Of a DNA stretch of 64,000 nucleotides, positions 16,393-28,948 are shown piece by piece (position 1 is the stretch's first letter; each line of letters opens with the position of its first letter). This stretch comes from Sphingomonas sp. (lineage in GTDB: Bacteria > Pseudomonadota > Alphaproteobacteria > Sphingomonadales > Sphingomonadaceae). The notes under the pieces were generated by a model, which saw only the letters and a program-made list of their open reading frames with translations, made no database searches and had not been told where the DNA came from. The DNA lies in the NCBI RefSeq assembly GCF_030145815.1, contig NZ_JAIXHL010000003.1, positions 186,001 through 250,000 of the forward strand, in the 5' to 3' direction. Both the position numbers and the translations under genes were made by a program.

Positions 16393-17706
16393 TCAGTCGG
16401 GGAGTTCGTCGTTTGCACGGAGCACTTCACCGGCGAGGTAGAGCGAGCCGAGGATGAGGACGAGCGGGGCGTCCGCATGAATGCCAGCAAGCGCGGTCGG
16501 GACGTCCGGGGCGGTGGCGGTAATGGGGATGCCGAGCGCGCGGGCGGTGGCGGCGAGGTCGGCCGGGTCGTGGTGAGCGTGGCCGGGGACCGGGACTGCG
16601 GTGAAGCTGGCGGCGAGTGGGGCGAAGGGGGCGAGCAGGCCGGTCGCGTCCTTGTTCGACAACATGCCGAGGATCAGGTGCGCAGATCGGCCGTCTGCGA
16701 CCTGTGCCAGCGTGGCGCTGACCGACTGAGCGGCGGCTTCGTTATGGCCGCCGTCCAGCCAGATTTCGGCTCCGGCTGGCAGGCGCGCGTGGAGTGGGCC
16801 GGGGGTCAGACGCTGCATCCGCGCGGGCCAGCGGGCGGCGGTGGCGGCGGCGGCGAAGGCGCTGTGGGGAATCTCCAGCACGCGTTGGTGGCGCAACGTG
16901 GCGATGGCGAGCGCGAGGTTGGCGGGCTGATGCGGGCCGGCGAGGGTCGGGAGCGGGGTCGCGACCTCGCCCCGCGCGTCGCGGTAGATCAGGCGATCGG
17001 GGGTGACGGTGAAGTCCCAGGCGGTGCCGCGCGCGTGGACCGGGGCGTTCGCGGCGGCCGCGACCTCCGCGATGCGCGCGGTTACGCTGTTGCCATAGGC
17101 CATGGTGACGAGCGGGACGCCGGGCTTGGCGATGCCGGCCTTTTCCCCCGCAATGGCTTCGGGGGTGTCGCCGAGGAACGCCTGATGGTCGATGCCGAGC
17201 TGGGCGATGGCGCAGGCGGCCGGGGCGGGGATGACGTTGGTGGCGTCGAGGCGGCCGCCCAGACCCACCTCGATAATGCAGGCGTCCGCCGGGGTGCGGG
17301 CGAAGGCGAGGAAAGCGGCGGCGGTGGTGACCTCAAAGAAGCTCGCGCCGATGTCGCCGCCGGCATCGAGCACCTGTTCGAGCAGGGTGGCGAGGGTGGC
17401 ATCGTCGATCAGCTGGCCGGCGAGACGGATGCGTTCGTTGAAGCGAACCAGATGCGGGCTGGAATAGACATGCGCGGTGAGCCCCGCAGCCTCGACCGCG
17501 GCGCGGAGGAAGGCGCAGGTCGACCCCTTGCCGTTGGTCCCCGCGACATGAAGCACGGGCGGGAGGTTGCGGTGCGGGTTGCCGATCCGGTCGAGCAGCG
17601 CAGTGATGCGGCTGAGGCCGAGGACATCGGCACCGGGGCCGAGCGCCCAGAGGCGGTCGAGCTGGCGTTGGACGGCGGGGGAGGAAGAGGTCGCGTGATC
17701 GGGCAT
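16393..17706 (-). CDS. folC: Bifunctional folylpolyglutamate synthase / dihydrofolate synthase
   Basis: This 437-residue Mur-ligase-family enzyme adds glutamate to dihydropteroate and to folates. The P-loop is VAGTNGKGSTCAFLRAAVEA (about residues 50-69), followed by SPHLVRFNERIRL, EVGLGGRLDATNVI, IAQLGIDHQAFLGDT (with the carbamylation-loop region), and the C-terminal domain LDGGHNEAAA. The length is typical. In sphingomonads folC normally follows accD directly; here an exonuclease gene and a DUF559 remnant separate them. Confidence 0.96.
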   Translation of the reverse strand: MPDHATSSSPAVQRQLDRLWALGPGADVLGLSRITALLDRIGNPHRNLPPVLHVAGTNGKGSTCAFLRAAVEAAGLTAHVYSSPHLVRFNERIRLAGQLIDDATLATLLEQVLDAGGDIGASFFEVTTAAAFLAFARTPADACIIEVGLGGRLDATNVIPAPAACAIAQLGIDHQAFLGDTPEAIAGEKAGIAKPGVPLVTMAYGNSVTARIAEVAAAANAPVHARGTAWDFTVTPDRLIYRDARGEVATPLPTLAGPHQPANLALAIATLRHQRVLEIPHSAFAAAATAARWPARMQRLTPGPLHARLPAGAEIWLDGGHNEAAAQSVSATLAQVADGRSAHLILGMLSNKDATGLLAPFAPLAASFTAVPVPGHAHHDPADLAATARALGIPITATAPDVPTALAGIHADAPLVLILGSLYLAGEVLRANDELPD

Positions 17707-17770
17707 TGCGCGGGTGTATAGCGGGTGTGGGGGCGGTGGGGAGGGGTTGTGTGCGCGGAGGTTTGGCGCG

Positions 17771-18418
17771 TCATTTATGGCTGCGCAGTTTACGAGCCGC
17801 CGCCGTGTACACGATTAAGGTTCGGTGACAGTCGCCTAGCGCGCGGTGTGCGTTTTCGAGCGACAACCCGCCGTCTCGAGCCAGTTCTGCAAGCTTGTAG
17901 CTGCGCCGCCCCGGCCATGCACGACGCGCCATTTTCAGTGCGCAGCAAACTTCATTCGCGAAGCTCTCAGTCTCGACGCGTCGGCAAGCTGACTTCAAGA
18001 ATCCATCATCAAAATCGGCATTGTAGGCGATGAGGGGTAGTTCGCCGACAAAGGCTCGAAACTCCCTTAGCGCCTGATCGAGCGGCAGCCCGTCGCGCTT
18101 GACCATTTCGCGATTAATGCCGGTGATGTCCGTGATGCGCGCCGATATCCGCCCCTGCGGGATGACGAAGGTTTGAAACGTCTCATGCATATCCGAGTCT
18201 CGGTTGGCTCGGATTGCCCCAATCTCAATAATCTCGTGGCTGTCGGGATTCAGTCCAGTCGTTTCGAAATCGAAGATAACGAAGCGCTCTGGCAGCATTG
18301 AAAGATCGATGGCTGTAGCGCTTTCGCACTCCTGATTAGGTGCAACCTTTTTCAAGTTCGCGCCAAGCAGCCAAAGCGCCAGAATGGCAACGATCAGGAT
18401 GACGGCTGCGGTTTCCAT
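17771..18418 (-). CDS. Membrane-anchored DnaQ-like 3'-5' exonuclease
   Basis: This 215-residue protein has an N-terminal membrane helix (about residues 5-22, AVILIVAILALWLLGANL) and a DEDDh exonuclease domain. Exo I is FVIFDFETTGLNPDSHEIIE, containing the first Asp-x-Glu; Exo II is LIAYNADFDDGFL; Exo III is AHRALGDCHRTL, with the His-x-x-x-x-Asp arrangement. It may degrade single-stranded DNA or RNA ends. It has lower GC than folC and accD and interrupts their conserved order, which suggests insertion by transfer. A membrane-tethered exonuclease could serve defence or turnover; no partner is visible. Confidence 0.85.
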   Translation of the reverse strand: METAAVILIVAILALWLLGANLKKVAPNQECESATAIDLSMLPERFVIFDFETTGLNPDSHEIIEIGAIRANRDSDMHETFQTFVIPQGRISARITDITGINREMVKRDGLPLDQALREFRAFVGELPLIAYNADFDDGFLKSACRRVETESFANEVCCALKMARRAWPGRRSYKLAELARDGGLSLENAHRALGDCHRTLIVYTAAARKLRSHK

Positions 18419-18547
18419 CTGGGTCCTCCAAATCGTAGCTACAGCCCAGCTTGGCCACTGAGTGAAGGTGGAGCAAGGCTTCGACGACGATGAGCGGGGC
18501 GGCGGGCACTGGGGGGAGGATTCGGCTGGAATAGCGACGCTCGATAG

Positions 18548-18580
18548 CCCCTCCCCTTCAGGGGAGGGGTTGGGGTGGGG
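18548..18580. repeat. REP-like palindrome
   Basis: The bases CCCCTCCCC-TTCA-GGGGAGGGG at 18548-18569 form a perfect nine-pair stem followed by TTGGGGTGGGG. It lies in the 515-bp stretch between the exonuclease and accD, near one end of the DUF559 remnant. Confidence 0.7.
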
Positions 18581-18626
18581 CAGTCTTGGCGTCGTCGGGC
18601 GACCTGTCGGGAAGTGCTTTCAGCTT

Positions 18627-18868
18627 CTACAGGATCGTCTGAAGCACGCCTTCGATATTGTCCCGCACCTCGGCATTTGTGAAGCGGAGCGTGGTGACGC
18701 CGGAGCGGAGGATGAAGATGTCGCGCGCTTCGTCGCGGTCGGCGCGGTGAGTGTTTCCGTTGAGTTCGACGACCAGGCCTTTGGCCGGGCAGAAGCAGTC
18801 GGCAATATAGGGGGCGAACTTGTGCTGGCGGCGGAATTTGTGGTCGTCGAGCTGGCGGTTCGAGAGGT
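18627..18868 (-). pseudogene. 5'-truncated DUF559 endonuclease-like gene fragment
   Basis: On the - strand a frame ending with TAG at 18627-18629 reads HLSNRQLDDHKFRRQHKFAP, then YIADCFCPAKGLVVELNGNT, HRADRDEARDIFILRSGVTT and a C-terminal helix DNIEGVLQTIL. This is the conserved body of DUF559, a small restriction-endonuclease-like (Vsr/PD-(D/E)XK) family. The normal first 25-30 residues are missing; upstream the frame runs into the palindrome at 18885-18906 without a start codon. It is therefore a remnant cut at a repeat element. A different frame over the same bases (18620-18880) is a shadow. Confidence 0.75.
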
Positions 18869-18884
18869 GGCGTGGTCCATGGTT

Positions 18885-18914
18885 CCCCTCCCGCTTTCGG
18901 GAGGGGAGATTATG
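18885..18914. repeat. REP-like palindrome with GAGATTATGG tail
   Basis: CCCCTCCCG-CTTT-CGGGAGGGG at 18885-18906 is a perfect nine-pair stem followed by AGATTATGG. The same tail follows the palindromes at 22.3 kb (AGATTATGG) and 28.6 kb (AGATTCTGG), so it is part of one dispersed element family. It abuts the truncated end of the DUF559 remnant and lies just after the accD stop. Confidence 0.75.
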
Positions 18915-18934
18915 GCGCGCCCTTCCCCAACAGG

Positions 18935-19795
18935 TTACGCCGCCGCCTTTTCCTCCACCAGCAACCCGATCAGCGCGCCGAGCTTTTCGCGCAGGTCCTT
19001 GCGGTGGACGACCATGTCGATCAGGCCGTGGTCGAGATAATATTCGCTGGTCTGGAAATCGTCGGGCAGCTTTTCGCGGATCGTGCTTTCGATCACGCGG
19101 CGGCCGGTGAAAGCAAGCGTCGCCTTGGGCTCGGCAATCTGGACGTCGCCGAGCATCGCGTAGGCCGCCATCACGCCGCCCGAGGTGGGGTCGGTCAGCA
19201 CGACGATATAGGGCAGGCCGGCGTCGTGGAGCATCGAGATGGCGACGGTGGTGCGCGGCATCTGCATGAGGCTGAGGATCCCCTCCTGCATGCGCGCGCC
19301 GCCGCTGGCGGTGAAGACGATGTAGGGCGCGCGGGCGCCGATCGCGGCCTCGACCCCTGCGATGAAGGCTTCGCCGACCGCCTGGCCCATGGATCCGCCC
19401 ATGAAGGCGAAATCCTGCACGCCGATCACCGCGCGCTGGCCGAGGATCGTGCCGCTGGCGTTGAGGAACGCGTCCTGCTCGCCGGTGCTGGCGCGGGCGG
19501 CCTTGATGCGGGCGGGATAGGGCTTCTGGTCGCGGAATTTGAGCGGGTCTTCGGCGACCTTGGGGTTCGGGAGCACGGTGTAGCTGCCCGCGTCGAACAA
19601 TTGCTCAAACCGCGCGCGGCCGCCGATGCGCTCATGATGGTCGCAGATCGGGCAGACCGACTGGTTTTCCTGCAGCTCCTTGACGAACACCATCTGCCCG
19701 CACCCCTTGCACTTGTGCCACAGGTTGTCGGGCGTCTCCGCCTTGTTCGGGATGACGAGCGAGATCGCGTTGCGGACGCGGGTGAGCCAGCTCAT
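18935..19795 (-). CDS. accD: Acetyl-CoA carboxylase carboxyltransferase subunit beta
   Basis: This 286-residue subunit works with AccA to transfer the carboxyl group from carboxybiotin to acetyl-CoA, the first step of fatty acid synthesis. It has the N-terminal four-cysteine zinc ribbon ([11 protein letters not shown] and [13 protein letters not shown]), followed by the carboxyltransferase core, with [35 protein letters not shown] and [17 protein letters not shown]. Its start overlaps the trpA stop by four bases, the usual sphingomonad arrangement. Confidence 0.97.
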   Translation of the reverse strand: MSWLTRVRNAISLVIPNKAETPDNLWHKCKGCGQMVFVKELQENQSVCPICDHHERIGGRARFEQLFDAGSYTVLPNPKVAEDPLKFRDQKPYPARIKAARASTGEQDAFLNASGTILGQRAVIGVQDFAFMGGSMGQAVGEAFIAGVEAAIGARAPYIVFTASGGARMQEGILSLMQMPRTTVAISMLHDAGLPYIVVLTDPTSGGVMAAYAMLGDVQIAEPKATLAFTGRRVIESTIREKLPDDFQTSEYYLDHGLIDMVVHRKDLREKLGALIGLLVEEKAAA

Positions 19796-20595
19796 GCGGC
19801 GGTTTCCTTGCGTGCTGCGGCCAGCGCGGCCGACAGGGATTGGATATAGGTGCGGACGGCGGCGGGGGCATGGGCGCCCTCTGCCGCGATGATGTCGATG
19901 ATCGCCGAGCCGACGACGACGCCATCGGCGACGCGGCCGATCGCGGCGGCCTGTTCCGGCGTGCGGACACCGAAGCCGACCGCGACGGGGAGGTCGGTGG
20001 CGGCTTTCAGGCGGGCGACGGCGGCTTCGATGCTGTCCTGCGCCGCCTGCTGCTTGCCGGTGATGCCGGCGACCGAGACGTAATAGAGAAAGCCGCTCGC
20101 GCCATCGAGCACGGCGGGCAGGCGCGCGGCGTCGGTGGTGGGGGTGGCGAGGCGAATGGTGGCGATGCCATGCGGGGCGAAGGCGGCGATCTCGTCGGCT
20201 TCCTCCGCCGGGATATCGACGATGATCGCGCCGTCGACCCCTGCGTCCGCTGCCTTTTGCGCGAAGGCTTCGGGCGTCGGGCGGGTCATGGTGTTGGCAT
20301 AGCCCATCAGCACCAGCGGGGTTTCCGGGTGGCGCTGACGGAAGGCGGCGGCGATGGCGAGCACGTCGGCGGTGCGGGTGCCGGCGGCGAGGCTGCGCAG
20401 GTTCGCGGCCTGAATCGCCGGGCCATCGGCCATCGGATCGGTGAACGGCATGCCGAGCTCGATCACATCGGCCCCGCCTGTGACGAGCGCGTCGAGGATC
20501 GCGGCGGTGTCGCCGTCACCCGCTGTGACGAAGGTGACGAGCGCGGCGCGGTGATCGCACGCGGCGGCGGCGAAAGTGGTGGCGAGGCGGGTCAC
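19792..20595 (-). CDS. trpA: Tryptophan synthase alpha subunit
   Basis: This 267-residue TIM-barrel enzyme cleaves indole-3-glycerol phosphate to indole, which passes to TrpB. Landmarks are [20 protein letters not shown] with the catalytic Glu and phosphate-site context, [11 protein letters not shown] near the second acidic residue, [12 protein letters not shown], and [14 protein letters not shown] with VVVGSAIID. It starts with GTG at 20595 that overlaps the stop of an unrelated membrane gene. Normally it follows trpB directly; here a 381-bp gene separates them. Confidence 0.97.
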   Translation of the reverse strand: MTRLATTFAAAACDHRAALVTFVTAGDGDTAAILDALVTGGADVIELGMPFTDPMADGPAIQAANLRSLAAGTRTADVLAIAAAFRQRHPETPLVLMGYANTMTRPTPEAFAQKAADAGVDGAIIVDIPAEEADEIAAFAPHGIATIRLATPTTDAARLPAVLDGASGFLYYVSVAGITGKQQAAQDSIEAAVARLKAATDLPVAVGFGVRTPEQAAAIGRVADGVVVGSAIIDIIAAEGAHAPAAVRTYIQSLSAALAAARKETAA

Positions 20596-20972
20596 GTGCG
20601 CCTCCGGTAAGCGGTTGAATGGAGGCCCATTGCTAGCGCAATGAGAAGCGACACCAAGAGCGCCTTCACAAGATCACGTTCCATATTCGGAAAAATTGCC
20701 CATAGCCCAAGGCGCAGCGCGAGAAAGATGACAAAATAAAGGGACGCGAGTTTCACAGCGTCCCAAGGTCGAAGTCTTACCTCGCCTTTTAGCAGGCGGA
20801 CAAAGCTGGACGTCATCCAGAGGACCCCGCCGACAAAAACCGCGATGGCTCCACCTATCGCGATAGTGTCTGTCGAGCCTTCGTCAATCACATATCGAAG
20901 GGCGAACGACGCCAATACGACGACCATTCCGATGCCGCACAGGCCGAGGCCAATGCGTTTTAGCTGCTTCAT
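20592..20972 (-). CDS. Four-helix membrane protein wedged between trpB and trpA
   Basis: This 126-residue protein has about four membrane segments (about residues 8-26, 36-54, 72-92 and 101-117: [55 protein letters not shown]). I do not recognise the family. Its ATG overlaps the trpB stop (ATGA) and its stop overlaps the trpA GTG start by four bases, so all three cistrons are coupled; the ribosome site GGAG lies in the last trpB codons. Codon use is clearly less GC-rich than in the trp genes. A link to tryptophan synthesis is not indicated; it looks like an acquired operon passenger. Confidence 0.72.
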   Translation of the reverse strand: MKQLKRIGLGLCGIGMVVVLASFALRYVIDEGSTDTIAIGGAIAVFVGGVLWMTSSFVRLLKGEVRLRPWDAVKLASLYFVIFLALRLGLWAIFPNMERDLVKALLVSLLIALAMGLHSTAYRRRT

Positions 20973-22198
20973 ATCTCCACCCCCAGCGCCTCGGCGACGG
21001 TGAAGATGTCCTTGTCGCCGCGGCCGCAGAGGTTGGCGAGGATCACCTGATCTGCCCGCATTTCCCGTGCCTTTTTCGCGACGGCTGCGATCGCGTGCGA
21101 AGGCTCCAGCGCGGGGATGATGCCTTCGGTGCGGCAGAGCAGCTGGAAGGCGTCGAGCGCTTCGGTGTCGGTCACGCTGGTGTAGGTGACGCGGCCGATG
21201 TCCTTGAGCCAGGCATGTTCGGGGCCGATGCCGGGATAGTCGAGGCCGGCGCTGATCGAATGCGCTTCGGTGATCTGGCCGTCCTCGTCCTGCAGCAGAT
21301 AGGTCTTGTTGCCGTGGAGGATACCGGGTTCGCCGCCAGCGAGGCTGGCAGCGTGTTTCTTGTTCAGGCCTTCGCCAGCGGCTTCGACGCCGAGCATCGC
21401 GACATCGGCATCGTCGAGGAACGGGTGGAACAGGCCGATCGCGTTGCTGCCCCCGCCGATCGCGGCGACGAGCAGGTCGGGGAGGCGACCGGTGCGGGCG
21501 AGCATCTGCGCGCGCGCTTCCTTGCCGATCACGCTCTGAAAATCGCGGACCAGTTCAGGATAGGGGTGCGGGCCGGCGGCGGTGCCGATGATGTAAAACG
21601 TGTCATGGACGTTGGCGACCCAGTCGCGCAGCGCCTCGTTCATCGCATCCTTAAGCGTACCTGCGCCGCTGGTGACCGGGCGGACTTCGGCGCCGAGCAG
21701 CTTCATGCGGAAGACGTTCGGCTGCTGGCGCGACACGTCCTTGCCGCCCATGAAGATGGTGCAGGGCAGGCCGAAGCGCGCGCAGACGGTAGCGGTGGCG
21801 ACGCCGTGCTGGCCCGCGCCGGTCTCCGCGATGATCCGCGTCTTGCCCATGCGGATCGCGAGCAGGATCTGGCCGATGCAATTGTTGATCTTGTGCGCGC
21901 CGGTATGGTTGAGCTCGTCGCGCTTGAACCAGATTTCGGCGCCCATGCCGTCGGGTGCGTTTTCGCGAAGCGCTTCGGTGAGCCGTTCGGCGTAATAGAG
22001 CGGGCTGGGGCGGCCGACATAATGTTCGAGCAGGTCGTCGAACTGCGCGGCAAAGGCGGGGTCTGCCTTGGCGGCCTTATACTCGCGCTCGAGGTCGAGG
22101 ACGAGCGGCATCAGCGTTTCGGCGACATAGCGCCCGCCGAACTGGCCGAAATGGCCGCGATCATCGGGCTGGGCGCGGAAGGAGTTGGGTGCGTTCAT
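20969..22198 (-). CDS. trpB: Tryptophan synthase beta subunit
   Basis: This 409-residue PLP enzyme condenses indole and serine. It contains [14 protein letters not shown] near the start, [20 protein letters not shown] (the PLP-binding Lys is in HTGAHKIN), [38 protein letters not shown] (phosphate-binding GGGSNA), and the C-terminal LCGRGDKDI. The length is standard. It starts the trpB-membrane gene-trpA-accD transcript; no leader peptide or attenuator was recognised in the 60 bases upstream. Confidence 0.97.
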   Translation of the reverse strand: MNAPNSFRAQPDDRGHFGQFGGRYVAETLMPLVLDLEREYKAAKADPAFAAQFDDLLEHYVGRPSPLYYAERLTEALRENAPDGMGAEIWFKRDELNHTGAHKINNCIGQILLAIRMGKTRIIAETGAGQHGVATATVCARFGLPCTIFMGGKDVSRQQPNVFRMKLLGAEVRPVTSGAGTLKDAMNEALRDWVANVHDTFYIIGTAAGPHPYPELVRDFQSVIGKEARAQMLARTGRLPDLLVAAIGGGSNAIGLFHPFLDDADVAMLGVEAAGEGLNKKHAASLAGGEPGILHGNKTYLLQDEDGQITEAHSISAGLDYPGIGPEHAWLKDIGRVTYTSVTDTEALDAFQLLCRTEGIIPALEPSHAIAAVAKKAREMRADQVILANLCGRGDKDIFTVAEALGVEI

Positions 22199-22285
22199 GA
22201 TGAGGGGCGTTTAGGCGGGGATTGCCGCGACGCCAAGCATTGTTGGCGGAAGGAATTCTTGGGTGGGGTTCGGGGAGAGTGGGCA

Positions 22286-22329
22286 GGCCCTCCCCCGACC
22301 CCTCCCGCAAGCGGGGGGGGAGATTATGG
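22286..22329. repeat. REP-like palindrome, imperfect copy
   Basis: The segment holds CCCTCCCCCGACCCCTCCCGC, then AA and GCGGGGGGGG, followed by AGATTATGG. It corresponds to the right unit of the 28.6 kb element, with one arm partly changed to a G-run. It lies between the yqeY-like and trpB genes, which are both on the - strand. Confidence 0.65.
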
Positions 22330-22354
22330 CGTGCGGCGCCTCGCCGCCAGCCCC

Positions 22355-22807
22355 TCAGCTAAGCGCGGCCTTTACCAGGCCGCTGGCCTTGCTCATGTCG
22401 AGGCTGCTGGCGTGACGGGCTTTGAGTTCGGCCATCACGCGGCCCATGTCCTTCATGCCGGTGGCGCCGAGGTCGGTCTTGATCGCTTCGATCGCGGCCT
22501 TCGTTTCCTCCTCGCTCATCTGGGCGGGGAGGAAGCCTTCGATCACTGCGACCTCGGCCTTTTCCTTGTCGGCCAGTTCCTGGCGGCCGCCCTTTTCGAA
22601 CATCTCGATCGATTCGCGGCGCTGTTTCACCATTTTCTGCAGCACTTCGACGACCAGCGCGTCGTCGTCGGCGACGGGGCTTTGCGTGCGCGCTTCGATG
22701 TCGCGGTTCTTGATCGCGCTCTGGATCAGGCGGATGGCGGCGGTGCCGTCCTTGTCGCCGCCCTTCATGGCGGTGACGAGGGCGGCCTTGATGTCGTCGC
22801 GGATCAT
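22355..22807 (-). CDS. GatB/YqeY domain protein
   Basis: This 150-residue protein starts MIRDDIKAALVTAMKGGDKD and contains RLIQSAIKNRDIEAR, VLQKMVKQRRESIEMFEKGG and VIEGFLPAQMSEEETKAAIE, ending with a helical KARHASSLDMSKASGLVKAAL. This is the full-length YqeY family, which shares the tail domain of the GatB amidotransferase; a role in tRNA-dependent reactions has been suggested but is not established. It often lies near carA or dnaG in alphaproteobacteria, and here it diverges from carA. Confidence 0.93.
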   Translation of the reverse strand: MIRDDIKAALVTAMKGGDKDGTAAIRLIQSAIKNRDIEARTQSPVADDDALVVEVLQKMVKQRRESIEMFEKGGRQELADKEKAEVAVIEGFLPAQMSEEETKAAIEAIKTDLGATGMKDMGRVMAELKARHASSLDMSKASGLVKAALS

Positions 22808-22940
22808 TTGGTTTATCTCTCAACTGAATCGGAATTTGCCCCAGATAGTCGCGACAGGCGGTTGACGCGAGGGGGGTAGCGGTCTAGCGGGCAGCGCTTA
22901 GCGACATCGCCGGAAAAACTGACAGGAGCGACCTTCTCTG

Positions 22941-24101
22941 ATGGCCGAAGCCACGCCTATTATCGTGCCTGAAGGAGCTACAGGCGTTCTGGTTCTCGCG
23001 AGCGGCGAGGTCATCTGGGGCCGTGGATTCGGGGCCGAGGGCGCGGCGGCGGGGGAAGTCTGCTTCCACACCGCGATGACCGGATATCAGGAGATCATGA
23101 CCGACCCGTCGTTCGCGGGCCAGATGATCTGCTTTACCTTCCCGCATATCGGCAATGTCGGCGCGAACCCCGATGACGTGGAGGCGGACAATCCGCACGC
23201 GCTGGGCATGATCGTGCGCGAGGATGTAACCGAGCCGAGCAATTTCCGCAGCGTCGAGCATCTCGACACGTGGATGAAGAAGCACAACCGCATCGGCCTG
23301 TCGGGGATCGACACCCGCGCGCTGACGCGGCGCATTCGCGGCAAGGGCGCGCCCAATGGGGTGATCGCGCATTCGGCTTCGGGTGAGTTCGATATTCCGG
23401 CGCTGGTTGAACAGGCGAAGGCCTGGCCGGGGCTGGAGGGCATGGATCTGGCCATCACCGTCACCACCGAAACGCATTTCGGGTGGGAAGGCGGCGTTTG
23501 GCGGCTGGGCTTTGGGTATGAGGTCGATGGCGATGGCGCGCGGCCGCATGTCGTGGCGATCGATTATGGATCGAAGCACAATATCTTCCGCAATCTGGTG
23601 AAGGCCGGGGCGAAGGTGACGGTGCTGCCCGCAACCGCGACGGCGGAGCAGGTTCTGTCGTTCAACCCCGACGGCATCTTTCTGTCCAACGGACCGGGCG
23701 ATCCCGCCGCGACGGGCGAATATGCCGTGCCGGTGATCCGCGAATTGCTGGCGACGAAGAAGCCGCTGTTCGGTATCTGCCTGGGCCATCAGCTGCTGGC
23801 GCTGGCGGTGGGCGCGCAGACGACCAAGATGTTCCAGGGGCATCGCGGCGCGAACCACCCGGTCAAGCGGCTGAGCGACGGCGCGGTCGAGATCACGTCG
23901 ATGAACCACGGCTTTGCGGTCGAAAGCGCGACGCTGCCCGCAGGCGTGGTCGAGACGCATGTGTCGCTGTTCGACGGCAGCAATTGCGGGATCGAGATCG
24001 ACGGCGGACGGGCGTTTTCGGTGCAGTACCACCCCGAGGCGTCGCCGGGGCCGCAGGATAGTTTCTATCTATTTGAGCGGTTTGTGGGGATGTTGCGGTG
24101 A
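22941..24101 (+). CDS. carA: Carbamoyl-phosphate synthase small (glutaminase) subunit
   Basis: This 386-residue subunit hydrolyses glutamine to supply ammonia to CarB for carbamoyl phosphate, feeding arginine and pyrimidine synthesis. Visible are FHTAMTGYQEIMTDPSFAGQ, SGIDTRALTRRIR, and the class I glutaminase triad: the nucleophile in LFGICLGHQLLALA and the His and Glu in VQYHPEASPGPQ. The gene ends in a GTGA overlap with a peptidase-like gene instead of leading directly to carB. Confidence 0.97.
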   Translation: MAEATPIIVPEGATGVLVLASGEVIWGRGFGAEGAAAGEVCFHTAMTGYQEIMTDPSFAGQMICFTFPHIGNVGANPDDVEADNPHALGMIVREDVTEPSNFRSVEHLDTWMKKHNRIGLSGIDTRALTRRIRGKGAPNGVIAHSASGEFDIPALVEQAKAWPGLEGMDLAITVTTETHFGWEGGVWRLGFGYEVDGDGARPHVVAIDYGSKHNIFRNLVKAGAKVTVLPATATAEQVLSFNPDGIFLSNGPGDPAATGEYAVPVIRELLATKKPLFGICLGHQLLALAVGAQTTKMFQGHRGANHPVKRLSDGAVEITSMNHGFAVESATLPAGVVETHVSLFDGSNCGIEIDGGRAFSVQYHPEASPGPQDSFYLFERFVGMLR

Positions 24102-24615
24102 AGTCGGGGCTTCAGCAGGGGCACGCAGATGGCCTTTGCGGCATCTATGCAATCCTGAACTTCCTATGCGATTGCGCCGAATGGAAGAGTGAGAAGCCAG
24201 ACGACGCCCTGCGGTATGTGCTGGACGCCGTTCACAGCTTTGGCTGGCTCACCCCTTATACTCTGACTGCTGGTTTTGAAGCTTACCAGCTGCGGGCAAT
24301 CCTGGATCGGCTTTTCGACAACTATCGGATGGGCTTTCGGGCGGTGCCTTTGCAGGATGTTGTTCGTGGGCATCCGAAGCTGGCAGCTTATGAGTTGCTC
24401 AAGGCTCTACTCGACAAAGACTGCGCAGTGATTTGTGGACATGATTCCGCGCACTGGCTTCTGCTCAAAACGACAAAGGCGGGTCATGCGGTCTGGGACT
24501 CATCAAATCCCGAAAAGCCTTCAAAAAAATTTGATGGGCGTCTGGCGGCATTCTCTCTGGAGAGTGGCGTCGTGATGGTTCCCACGTCAGCTCCTGTTGC
24601 AGAGATTACACTCTA

Positions 24616-24616
<1 letters not shown>
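24098..24616 (+). CDS. Putative papain-fold cysteine peptidase-like protein between carA and carB
   Basis: This 172-residue protein has an apparent cysteine-peptidase layout. Gln6/Gln7 and Cys14 lie in [19 protein letters not shown], matching the Q-x(6)-[GD]-x-C-[GA]-x-Y/x-A-x-x-N pattern of papain-like clans (C39, C58 and similar). His119 sits in [10 protein letters not shown] and Asp134 or Asn137 in [10 protein letters not shown] cannot name the family. It starts with GTG at 24098 overlapping the carA stop and ends with TAA sharing one base with the carB ATG. GC content is lower than in carA and carB, and it has no signal peptide. The expected role is peptidase or amidase activity in the cytoplasm; unproven. 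Confidence 0.7.
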
Positions 24617-27948
<3,332 letters not shown>

Positions 27949-28031
27949 TCCCCCACAACGAAGGTTAGGGTGCGAGCGGGCCGATTGCGGCGCGCCGGGG
28001 GAAGGGGCTTTGACGAAGGACAAGTGCTGAA

Positions 28032-28508
28032 ATGGCGACGGTCGAGAAGATGCCGATGCTGGCGGAAGGCTATGAGAAGCTCAACGAGCAGCTCAAGGCG
28101 CTGAAAGCCGAGCGTCCGCTGATCGTGGACGCCATCGAGGAAGCGCGCGCGCACGGCGACCTGTCGGAAAACGCCGAATATCATGCGGCGAAAGAGCGGC
28201 AGGGTCAGGTCGAGGCGACGATCGCCGATATCGAGGACAAGCTGTCGCGTGCACAGATCATCGATCCGCGTGACCTGTCGGGCGACCGCATCGTGTTCGG
28301 CGCGACGGTGACTTTGCTCGACGAGGACGACAAGACGGTGAAATACCAGATCGTCGGCCAGGCCGAAGCGGACGCGAAGACCGGGCGGATCAGCTACAAC
28401 TCGCCGCTGGGCCGTGCGCTGATCGGCAAGAGCCTGGGCGATGAGGTCGAGGTGACCGTGCCAGCGGGGGACCGCTGGTATGAGGTCAGCAAGATCGAGT
28501 TTATCTGA
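28032..28508 (+). CDS. greA: Transcription elongation factor GreA
   Basis: This 158-residue factor stimulates RNA cleavage in backtracked RNA polymerase. The N-terminal coiled coil holds [20 protein letters not shown] and [20 protein letters not shown], with the acidic tip DLSENAEY, and the C-terminal FKBP-like domain has [20 protein letters not shown]. The length is standard. It follows carB, as in many alphaproteobacteria, with its own 83-bp upstream gap. Confidence 0.97.
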   Translation: MATVEKMPMLAEGYEKLNEQLKALKAERPLIVDAIEEARAHGDLSENAEYHAAKERQGQVEATIADIEDKLSRAQIIDPRDLSGDRIVFGATVTLLDEDDKTVKYQIVGQAEADAKTGRISYNSPLGRALIGKSLGDEVEVTVPAGDRWYEVSKIEFI

Positions 28509-28515
28509 CTGAATT

Positions 28516-28624
28516 CCCCTCCCGCTTGCGGGAGGGGCTAGGGGAGGGCATGTCGCTCTCCCATTGCCGGGGTGCCCGCTTGGACAGGCCCTCCCCCGAC
28601 CCCTCCCGCGAGCGGGAGGGGAGA
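28516..28624. repeat. Inverted pair of REP-like elements
   Basis: The left unit starts CCCCTCCCGC-TT-GCGGGAGGGG at 28516 and continues CTAGGGGAGGGC. The right unit at 28588-28624 is its near-exact reverse complement (GGCCCTCCCCCGACCCCTCC, then CGCGAGCGGGAGGGGAGAT). Together they form two strong hairpins and a larger nested inverted repeat around a 40-base spacer. It lies between the convergent greA and DUF4170 stops and probably acts as a bidirectional terminator or mRNA stabiliser. Confidence 0.8.
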
Positions 28625-28631
28625 TTCTGGT

Positions 28632-28850
28632 TCAGCCCTCTGCTTCGGGCTCCATCAGCCGGTGGAGGTGGACCACCACATATTTCATCTCGGCATCGTC
28701 GACCGTGCGCTGCGCGGCGCCGCGCCATGCCTTTTCGGCGCTGGCATAGTCGGGGAAGATGCCGACGACGTCGAGCTTGGTCGGATCCTGGAAATCGAGC
28801 GTCATCGGGTCCTTCACGCGACCGCCGAAGACGAGGTGCAGCTTGCTCAT
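28632..28850 (-). CDS. DUF4170 family protein
   Basis: This 72-residue protein, MSKLHLVFGGRVKDPMTLDF, then KLDVVGIFPDYASAEKAWRG and AEMKYVVVHLHRLMEPEA, matches DUF4170, a small alphaproteobacterial family of unknown function. It is full length, cytoplasmic, and has no visible operon partner. Confidence 0.88.
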   Translation of the reverse strand: MSKLHLVFGGRVKDPMTLDFQDPTKLDVVGIFPDYASAEKAWRGAAQRTVDDAEMKYVVVHLHRLMEPEAEG

Positions 28851-28912
28851 AAATGCTCCCGGGGAATGAGATACCGGGACGCCTTAGCGCTGATGTTGCG
28901 CTGCACTCAATA

Positions 28913-28941
28913 CCGTGCCGCACCGTAACGGCGCGGCACGG
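28913..28941. terminator. Stem-loop downstream of the small membrane-protein operon
   Basis: CCGTGCCGC at 28913-28921 pairs perfectly with GCGGCACGG at 28933-28941 around an eleven-base loop. It lies eight bases after the stop at 28949 of the leftward operon. No U-run follows on the - strand, so it may be a 3'-end stabiliser instead of an intrinsic terminator. Confidence 0.45.
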
Positions 28942-28948
28942 CGAGATA

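Noticed and set aside
18620..18880. 86-codon Ser/Thr-rich frame on the - strand
   Set aside because: It is out of frame with the conserved DUF559 reading over the same bases.
22199..22354. trp attenuator or leader peptide upstream of trpB
   Set aside because: No Trp-rich short frame or alternative hairpins; only the REP-like palindrome is present.
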